Shown here: one piece after another, positions 56,821 through 64,000 of the stretch
Layout: each line of letters opens with the position of its first letter
How positions within the stretch are numbered: position 1 is the first letter of the stretch
From: Semisulcospira habei
Taxonomy: Eukaryota; Mollusca; Gastropoda; Semisulcospiridae
Length of the DNA: 64,000 bases
Direction of reading: 5' to 3'
Assembly (NCBI GenBank): GCA_036245525.1
Contig: BTPG01000001.1
Span: 177,520,611 to 177,584,610 of the forward strand
Program-made: the position numbers and the translations under genes
Notes under the pieces: generated by a model
What the model saw: only the letters and a program-made list of their open reading frames with translations
Database searches by the model: none
What the model was told of the DNA's origin: nothing

Positions 56821-57289
56821 TTGATCCTTCTTTTTCTTTCTCTAGAAAATTTATTTTTGAAAAATCAATATGACTCCCGGTAACAAGAAGGGCTACGACA
56901 GGAGCAAGGTAATTTCCGAACTTGTAAAACATGACACATGCTAATTTGCCAATTGAACTTGAAACAATAGGATTGCTTTCAAGGTCGTGTGAAAGACTGT
57001 CACTATCCACAGGTAGAAAGTGACTCACTGCTTTTGTGTATAGGCATACAAGAGATCGACTCAAATCACGAGTCATTAGTGAGGCAATGTGGTTTTCATA
57101 TTTTGAATGAAGTTTTAATAGTTCGTCAGCGGTGAGAGATTCAATATCCTCTGTCATGTATTGTTTTCCGAGATAAGCCTTTGACTTGCCTGAGACAATC
57201 ACAGACAAAAGACGCTGTTTCTTAGAGTCTAAATCTTTGTTTTCTACAGCGTTGATATCATTTAGAAGAAGTAATTCGTCTTGATTCAT
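56744..57289 (-). CDS. Conserved 181-aa protein, copy D
   Basis: Start at 57,289 (MNQDELLLLND, TATAAAATG context); 57,322 is an unconserved in-frame ATG. Intact. Blocks: 'KQRLLSVIVSGKSKAYLGKQ', 'MTRDLSRSLVCLYTKAVSHF', 'SSIGKLACVMFYKFGNYLAP', 'VVALLVTGSHIDFSK'. First gene of the right-arm minus-strand set, about 180 bp from the right terminus. Function unknown. Confidence 0.8.
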   Translation of the reverse strand: MNQDELLLLNDINAVENKDLDSKKQRLLSVIVSGKSKAYLGKQYMTEDIESLTADELLKLHSKYENHIASLMTRDLSRSLVCLYTKAVSHFLPVDSDSLSHDLESNPIVSSSIGKLACVMFYKFGNYLAPVVALLVTGSHIDFSKINFLEKEKEGSNGREQDDYTTEPGPCFDTGSNCDED

Positions 57290-57920
<631 letters not shown>

Positions 57921-58299
57921 TTATTCACGGTAGTAACTACACGTTAACATACACCACGGTCACACCCAGAGACAACTGAATCCGATAGCTTTGAGGTCTA
58001 GGATCACAGAAATGCCCAGCTCACAAATTCCCTCGTCGGGGGGGGGTGGGGGGAGGGGGGGGGGTTTGGGGGGGGGGCAGCTTTTCTATTTGCGAAGGCT
58101 AATGTTTAGAAAATGTGACATTACAAACTATGTTGATGTTGCACGAAGCATAATAGGCAATTTATTATTTATAGACTTGAATGTTCATGTTACAAATATC
58201 TGAACTGTGTTTATAATTTTATAATATTAAGTTCAGTACAGTCTTGCAAATTTAGTTCATCTGCCTGTCTGCTGTCCGATTTAAAATTGAACAAGATGA
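57921..58299. other. Intergenic DNA with a long G-run cluster
   Basis: No coding similarity. 58,039-58,078 is a near-continuous G tract with single T/A interruptions, a potential G-quadruplex. Confidence 0.6.
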
Positions 58300-58570
58300 G
58301 GACTTCATCCCAAAGTCTACCGTATTGTTTGGAGCTCATGTGTGTTTTTCTTTTAGGAATTCAGAGTTGTTCATATTTTTAAGTTTATCCTTCTGATCTA
58401 TTTCCTTCCTCTCTAAACCAACACACACGCCGGCGCAGACAAATAAACTGACGAACACACGGCTTCCCGCCATTAGTACGCTCTGTGGGCTGGAGTAGCG
58501 ACAGGAACTTGATTCTGAAGAAAAATTAATAGCACGACCAGCAAAATTACGTCACTATAAGCTTCACCCA
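58300..58570 (-). repeat. Dispersed repeat R1, copy 2 (inverted)
   Basis: Contains AAGTCTACCGTATTGTTTGG and CACACGGCTTCCCGCCAT, reverse complements of parts of 16,915-17,280. Confidence 0.7.
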
Positions 58571-58789
58571 ATGGCCGCATCGCTGGCCTCACGACGCAGT
58601 GTACACTGTGACAAATTTGATGTTTCACGTCACTCATCCGAAAGGCACGCTTTTCCAGAGCTGACTGTTTTGTCCCACACAGCCTCTTCCAGGGCTGACT
58701 GATGGGAGTAAATAGTGGCTCCAAAACTTGCAAAAATGAATTAATTATTATGGAAAAAGTAGAAGAGGTACAACGCTGGATTACGAACT

Positions 58790-59010
58790 CATCCAGTATC
58801 TCCCTTTAATCCCTCCACCCACCCCCCACCCCCACCCACCCCCTCCATCCCCACCCCCACCCCCCGTCTGATCCGCACGGCAATGGCACACCCAAACGGC
58901 AGAATTTGCAACACAAACACAGAAGGCAGACACACGGCGCTTCCTACCAGTTATACTTTCTGTGGGCTGGCGTAGCCACAGCCATTTTGAAGAATAATGT
59001 GGAATGGACA
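58790..59010 (-). repeat. C-rich tract and partial R1 copy 3
   Basis: 58,813-58,865 is CCCCACCC-type DNA (G-quadruplex potential on the minus strand). It is followed by ACACGGCGCTTCCTACCAGT and CTGTGGGCTGGCGTAGCCAC, which resemble R1. Confidence 0.6.
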
Positions 59011-59243
59011 TGCCCACAAAGCCTCTTCTGTATGAGCTTGCATGCATTTCACCTTTTCCACAATACGTTCGCAAATATCATACAAAAATAAATGAAGGAT
59101 CGCGCCAGCTCATACTCATGTAAAACACTGACGTGCTGGTGATTTGCGTCAATTAGGAACATTGTATAAAACACTGACGCGTTTGGTGCTTTTACGTCAC
59201 CGTCACTGTTTAATTCTTCTGATGAAATCAAGGAGTCATACTT

Positions 59244-59244
59244 C

Positions 59245-59295
<51 letters not shown>

Positions 59296-59350
59296 CGTTA
59301 TTATATAGGCGCTTTTTCTCAATTTTTGGGCGAATCGACTCAAAGCGCCG
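59244..59350. repeat. (AAT)n plus 'TTATATAGGCGC' SINE-like repeat, copy 2
   Basis: About 17 AAT units followed by TTATTATATAGGCGC and CTCAAAGCGCC, as at 21,015-21,135. Confidence 0.72.
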
Positions 59351-60579
59351 CGAACTGAAACCCAACACGCACACTCACGTAACAGACACGGATTTACGCC
59401 ATTTTAAGACAAACACAGTACAAGACAGACGAAGGGCCAGTTCAGCTACTGAAGTTACAGAGATTTTTTATCACTTGTATTTGAAATTTGTAAAGTGGCC
59501 TCAAACCGGTACCAAAGTGTGGGGGGTGGGGGGGGGGTGACATTTGTTTCCGCATTTAACTTTTATTTCCGAAAAAGTTGAAAAGGCACAAAGCTGGCTA
59601 ACGAACTCATCCAATGTCTTCAGTTCTACAAACTAGCCATATCCAAAAGTACATATAATCAAAATTGCGGACTCTAATCTGGGTCAACCGAATTTTTATA
59701 AAAGGTCTTTTATGTCTTCAATGAGACATCCAATTACAATATGCTCGGAGGCTCTCTTATACACCCACATAATACAGTATTTTGACAAGTTTCAAGTTTG
59801 TGCGTACAGTACCAGACAAGATGGCGGCCATACAACACCTCGCCAGGCCGCCCGCTCCGGCAGAAATGGTCGCCACCCACAGTCTAGCAGTCATTGGGCC
59901 TTCGTAGTGATATTATGATGGCGGACCCTGCAATGCTACATCATGACTGGTGTTTCTTTTGGATGACATTGGGAATTTGTTGTGCTGTTGCTGTTCATTG
60001 GATTTTCAGTAGTTTCTTTCGCCGTCAGTGCAATGCTAGTTTATACACGCCGGCTGATTTTTGTTAGTGCCAGAAGAACAGCGCGCATTATGCTGTGGCA
60101 AGAAAACAACGTGCTTTTCTCCCCCTTCAAGCATCTCGGGAGTGGCTGTTCCCACGCCACGCTCAACATCACTGCCGAGGCGAGTGCCAGCAGGCTTCGG
60201 GCCCCAACATTCCAGGCGAGAGACGTGATGACGGACACGCAGTGACTGTGTTTCTTACAACACTGACTTAACAGCGTGTGCTTGTGTGTACTGTGCTTTA
60301 GAAACAAATTTTGGACTGCCGCTTTTACGTTAATGTTGTAGTTTTACTATTATTGCTTAAAAATAAGTAGGTGTGAAGTTATATATTAGTTAGGTTATAG
60401 TGATGACTGTTTATGCCGGAGCGACTGTCTAATAGCCGGCGCTGTTCTTATAGCGACGGGCCCCCAGGTAGCAACTGTGAAAGTATAATTCGTCTTTTTG
60501 TTTGTTGATGCGTATCTCTCATTTGTGTAACTAGTATCAGCCAAGCAGAAAGTTTAAAAACATTATATTACGTGTTTAA
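59351..60579. other. Intergenic, no gene recognised
   Basis: Only short frames without family similarity. A G-tract (GGGGGGTGGGGGGGGGG) lies at 59,521-59,538. Confidence 0.45.
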
Positions 60580-60840
60580 GAGATACTATGATAGGGCTGT
60601 CCTTAGTTTGCTTTGTGTTAGGGAGGTTCAGGTCGGGTTGGGGCCGATGGCGCCGGCCATGAGACGCCTTGGCGACGGGCTTCACCCGTCCCGAGCCATT
60701 GTCCATTTCAGTGTTGTGTGTAAACTGTTGTGTGAGTGTGGGTGATTGCGAGTTGCACCTGAGGTGGCGAAACAAATTTTCCTGTACGTGGCAACATGTA
60801 TTTGGAACAATAAAGTTGATTCAATTCAATTCAATTCTAA
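60580..60840 (+). repeat. LINE-3'-UTR-like sequence with (ATTCA)n tail
   Basis: GGTGGCGAAACAAATTTTCC, then GGAACAATAAAGTTGATTCA with ATTCA repeats at 60,816-60,836. The AATAAA next to a short simple-repeat tail resembles Rex1/CR1-type LINE 3' ends. No RT coding is seen, so it may alternatively be an mRNA-derived 3' end. Confidence 0.5.
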
Positions 60841-61939
60841 TATCGAAGATTCTCGTGTTTACATACATACGCACACACAAACACACACATAATTATACAT
60901 ACATACGGCGCTTAGCGCCAAAACGACGTTCCAGCAAGGTTAGAGTGTCTAGACGTGACGTCATTTTTATCTTGTTACATCTTTGCCAGACCATGAGCCC
61001 CGCCCGCCTGTTATGTCCTTTGCATTCTACGGAACGCGCTCCGACCAGCCCCATCCTAAAGTCTACCGTATTTTCAATACGGTAGACAAAAACGGGAGGA
61101 TATTATTACTGAGTTGGTATACCTCGCTTGGAGTGGTACAGCCATATGTCCGTATCTGCACTAGAGTACGAGGAGCGATCTCAAAGAGAATCACATGACA
61201 TGGATTCGGTTGCAACATTTCCAAACCCCCCTACCAAAGGCACAGATGCTCATGTACTTTCTTCAGCTCTGAGGGTTCAGTAGAACTTCTTTGTCACACA
61301 ATAAAGCTCACGAAGGTCTGTGCCATGTACAGTTCGTGCGATCTCATTAAAATCTATGCTTCTGGAAATGCTTCGCGTCATGTTGTGAAAACTGAAAAAC
61401 TTCAGTGGCAACGAGAGACATTGATCATCATGTGCCTAATTGTCTGCAGGTGACAATAATTCACGTTTGAAGATGGCTAAATTTGCATTGGTTATAAACT
61501 TGAAGGTTTACGTATGAACGGATCTATATCTTTGCTGTTAGAATCTGTACCTCCTTCAAACCGTATATTGTAATCACGAAATACTCTTGCAGTGATACAC
61601 TGAAGCAGGAGACACAGATCCACATTCGCCCAATCAATGATACTACCGGGCTCAGCGGGTTGTGCAAAATACGAAGCTATTAATTTTTGTTGTTTGCCCA
61701 ACTGGCGTACCTGTGGGCCGAAAATCAGTTACATCTAGTCAGTCTCAATGAGAGGCACAGATCTAAATGTTCTCCCTAGTTAGGCTAAAGGGGGTCATCA
61801 TAACATCATACACTGGATACACGAGGATTTGTAGCTCTAGTTGCTTGAAGGCGCAAATTTGACGGCATGTCATTCTAGCGGTCACAAGCAATATGTCTAA
61901 AAGGCAAAGAGAATTTAATGCTTCAGTTGCTTTTGGCGG
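60841..61939. other. Intergenic, with a perfect 27-bp hairpin
   Basis: No gene recognised. 61,061-61,087 is a perfect inverted repeat: GTCTACCGTAT and its complement around TTTCA. The R1 repeat contains the same GTCTACCGTATT sequence. Confidence 0.5.
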
Positions 61940-63480
61940 GATGCTGTCCATTGCTGGGAAAATCCTTGCAAGGCTGCTCCTGAATCGGCTGGTACCTGCC
62001 ATCGCTGAAGACCAACTCCCAGAGGGCCAGTGTGGCTTCAGAGCAAACAGGAGCACCACCGATATGGTCTTTGTGCTGAGACAGCTACAGGAGAAGTGCC
62101 GCGAGCAGAACAAAGGGCTGTATGTAACATTTGTCGACTTAACAAAAGCGTTCGACACTGTGAGCAGGCAAGGCATGTGGCAGATCCTGGAGCGACTTGG
62201 CTGTCCCCCAAAGTTCCTCAACATGATTGTCCAGCTACACGAGGACCAGCAAGGCCAGGTCAGACTCAACAATGACCTCTCAGAACCATTCCCTATTCTC
62301 AACGGTGTAAAGCAGGGCTGCGTGCTGGCACCGACCCTCTTCACCATCTTTTTTAGCATGATGTTGAAGCAGGCCACAGTGGACCTCGATGATGACGATG
62401 CAGTGTACATCAGGTATCGTCTCGATGGCAGCCTGTTCAACCTCAGACGACTGCAAGCCCACACGAAAACCCTAGACCAACTGATTCATGAGCTGCTTTT
62501 TGCTGATGATGCTGCCCTCGTTGCACACACAGAGAGAGCCCTGCAGCGCATCACGTCTTGCTTCGCAGATGCTGCCCAGCTCTTTGGACTCGAGGTCAGT
62601 CTTAAAAAGACAGAGGTCCTCCATCAGCCGGCACCCAAGACAGTGTACCGCCCTCCTCACATCACCATCGGCGAGTCTGAACTAAAGTCAGTGCACCAGT
62701 TTACTTACCTTGGCTGCATTATCACGTCGGACGCCAAGCTGGACAAGGAGCTTGACAGCAGGCTGGCAAAAGCGAACAGCGCTTTCGGGCGACTTTTCAA
62801 GCGGGTGTGGCACAATCAACAGCTGAAAACAGGCACCAAGATCAGCGTGTACAGAGCTGTGGTCCTCACCACCCTGCTGTATGGTTCCGAGTCCTGGGCC
62901 CTCTACCGCAGCCAACTACGACTCCTCGAACGCTTCCACCAGCGCTGCCTGCGAACCATCCTGGGCATTCACTGGCGTGACTATGTCACCAACGTCGAGG
63001 TCCTTGAACAGGCTGAAACTGTGAGCATCGAGGCTTTGCTGCTGCGGACACAGCTCCGCTGGGCGGGGCATGTCTCCAGGATGGAGGATCATCGCCTACC
63101 AAAGATCACCCTGTTCGGCGAGCTTGCTACTGGACACCGTGACAGAGGGGCACCAAAGAAGAGATACAAAGACTGTCTCAAGAAGTCACTTAGTGCCTGC
63201 CAAATCGACCACCACCAGTGGTCTTCGCTTGCTGCGGACCGTGACACCTGGCGCTCCACCATTTACAAGGCAGCTGTCTCCTTTGAGGACTCTCGCAGAG
63301 CTAGCCTTAAGGACAAGCGGCTCAGGAGAAAAAACAGAGATGCCGCAGCTCAGAACCCTGGCCATACCTTCCCCTGCAGCCACTGCGGTCGAACCTGCCT
63401 GTCTCGGATTGGCCTCCGCAGCCACGAACAAGCCTGCAGACGTTGTGGGCAACTCCTATAAAATCTTCGTTCGCGAAGTC
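61940..63480 (+). mobile_element. LINE family X, copy 3, open RT region
   Basis: A continuous frame to 63,461 encodes RT blocks ('YVTFVDLTKAFDTVSRQGMW', 'GVKQGCVLAPTLF', 'LLFADDAAL', 'FTYLGCIITSD'), the 'CLRTILGIHWRDYVT' and 'LRWAGHVSRMEDHRLPK' segments, and a terminal Cys/His finger 'FPCSHCGRTC..IGLRSHEQAC'. Similarity to copy 1 begins at about 61,940, so this copy is 5'-truncated. It is the least degraded of the three and keeps the catalytic box. The 3' end is GCGAAGTCAAGCCAAG. Confidence 0.92.
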
Positions 63481-63659
63481 AAGCCAAGAGGTACCCGACA
63501 GCGAGCCGTTGTTTGTTTCACACTCAAACTAGCCAATGCACACCCTAATGGGACCACTCTGTGTGGAGACATAGACCTTCATGACCACCACTGATTTACG
63601 GCCATCTATGTACAAGTAGGCACAATGTTTCTCTTTTGAATTTCCTTTGACCCTGAGCT

Positions 63660-63775
63660 TTTCCCGAGGCATAGACTGGGGCAACTGTGGAATATTCTCC
63701 CACAAGAAATACGCTACGCACAGTGCAATTAAAAGCTCACTCAAGACGCATCTTCATAAGTCTGTCTACTGATGA
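63660..63775 (+). mobile_element. CR1/L2-like LINE extreme 3' fragment
   Basis: 'LWNILPQEIRYAQ' in one frame and 'SSLKTHLHKSVY' followed by TGA (63,770-63,772) in another, the characteristic C-terminal end of CR1/L2-type RTs, with one frameshift between. Confidence 0.75.
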
Positions 63776-63835
63776 CTTGTTTGTGTTTGTGTGTGTGTGT
63801 GCGTGCGTGCGGTGTTGTGTTGTGTTGTGTTGTGT

Positions 63836-63836
63836 G

Positions 63837-63901
<65 letters not shown>
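63836..63901. repeat. (GT)n microsatellite
   Basis: About 32 GT units following a GTGTT-rich tract from 63,800. Confidence 0.96.
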
Positions 63902-63902
<1 letters not shown>

Positions 63903-64000
63903 TCGTGTATGTGCACGTACATAACCAGTGTTTTTGTGACTCAGTGTTTGGTTTTGTTCTTTTATTTTGTTAATATTTATGTATATTTATGTTTGCATTT

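Noticed and set aside
59982..60245. 87-codon frame with a hydrophobic N terminus
   Set aside because: No similarity recognised, no conserved neighbours, and an equally long frame on the opposite strand; not supported as a gene.

Overview
This is eukaryotic nuclear DNA built almost entirely from transposable elements. No host protein-coding gene, rRNA or tRNA is visible. The long (CA)n, (GA)n and (AAT)n tracts, the RTE-, CR1/L2- and Rex1-type LINE remnants, and the 'TTATATAGCGC...GCGCTTTACA' dispersed repeats fit a marine invertebrate, most likely a mollusc. That is an inference from repeat style only.

The main content is four copies (A-D) of one family of Polinton/Maverick-like self-synthesising elements. 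Their genes are a protein-primed-type family B DNA polymerase, a DDE (rve) integrase, an A32-like packaging ATPase, a candidate major capsid protein, a candidate minor capsid protein and several small membrane or unknown proteins. A (about 1.72-8.63 kb) is left-truncated and carries four retroelement insertions. B (about 8.89-15.84 kb) is inverted relative to A, so the two right ends face each other across 256 bp. C (22,908-42,855, 19.9 kb) is bounded by 6-bp target duplications, starts with AG and ends with CT. D (43,455-57,469, 14.0 kb) is the least rearranged copy.

The complete layout, read in D, is: membrane protein (-), two beta-rich proteins (-), 418-aa protein (+), 416-aa membrane protein (-), capsid protein (+), ATPase (+), 114-aa protein (+), polymerase (+), then convergent on the minus strand integrase, 144-aa, 76-aa, 153-aa and 192-aa proteins. 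Many starts are preceded by AATAAAAATG or close variants. Every copy has a broken polymerase and a broken integrase. Most structural genes of D remain open.

The insertions are nested. A Penelope-like element (PLE) with a GIY-YIG endonuclease ORF starts near 21.8 kb, is interrupted first by C and then by D, and resumes at 57.47 kb with its 3' tail. C itself contains two insertions of an unrecognised retroposon with a 374-bp unit, and a Rex1-like LINE. A contains an RTE LINE, two copies of a second LINE family and a SINE-like insert.

The most unusual structure is at the Polinton termini. The left ends of C and D and the right end of C are ~208-bp palindromes with 58-bp arms. The arms differ between termini, but each change appears in both arms of the same terminus. 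This suggests hairpin-based maintenance of the ends, in an element whose polymerase family normally replicates linear ends by protein priming.

The stretches 15.84-18.83 kb, 20.4-21.8 kb, 40.0-42.6 kb and 57.9-61.9 kb contain microsatellites, tandem or dispersed repeats and no recognisable genes.
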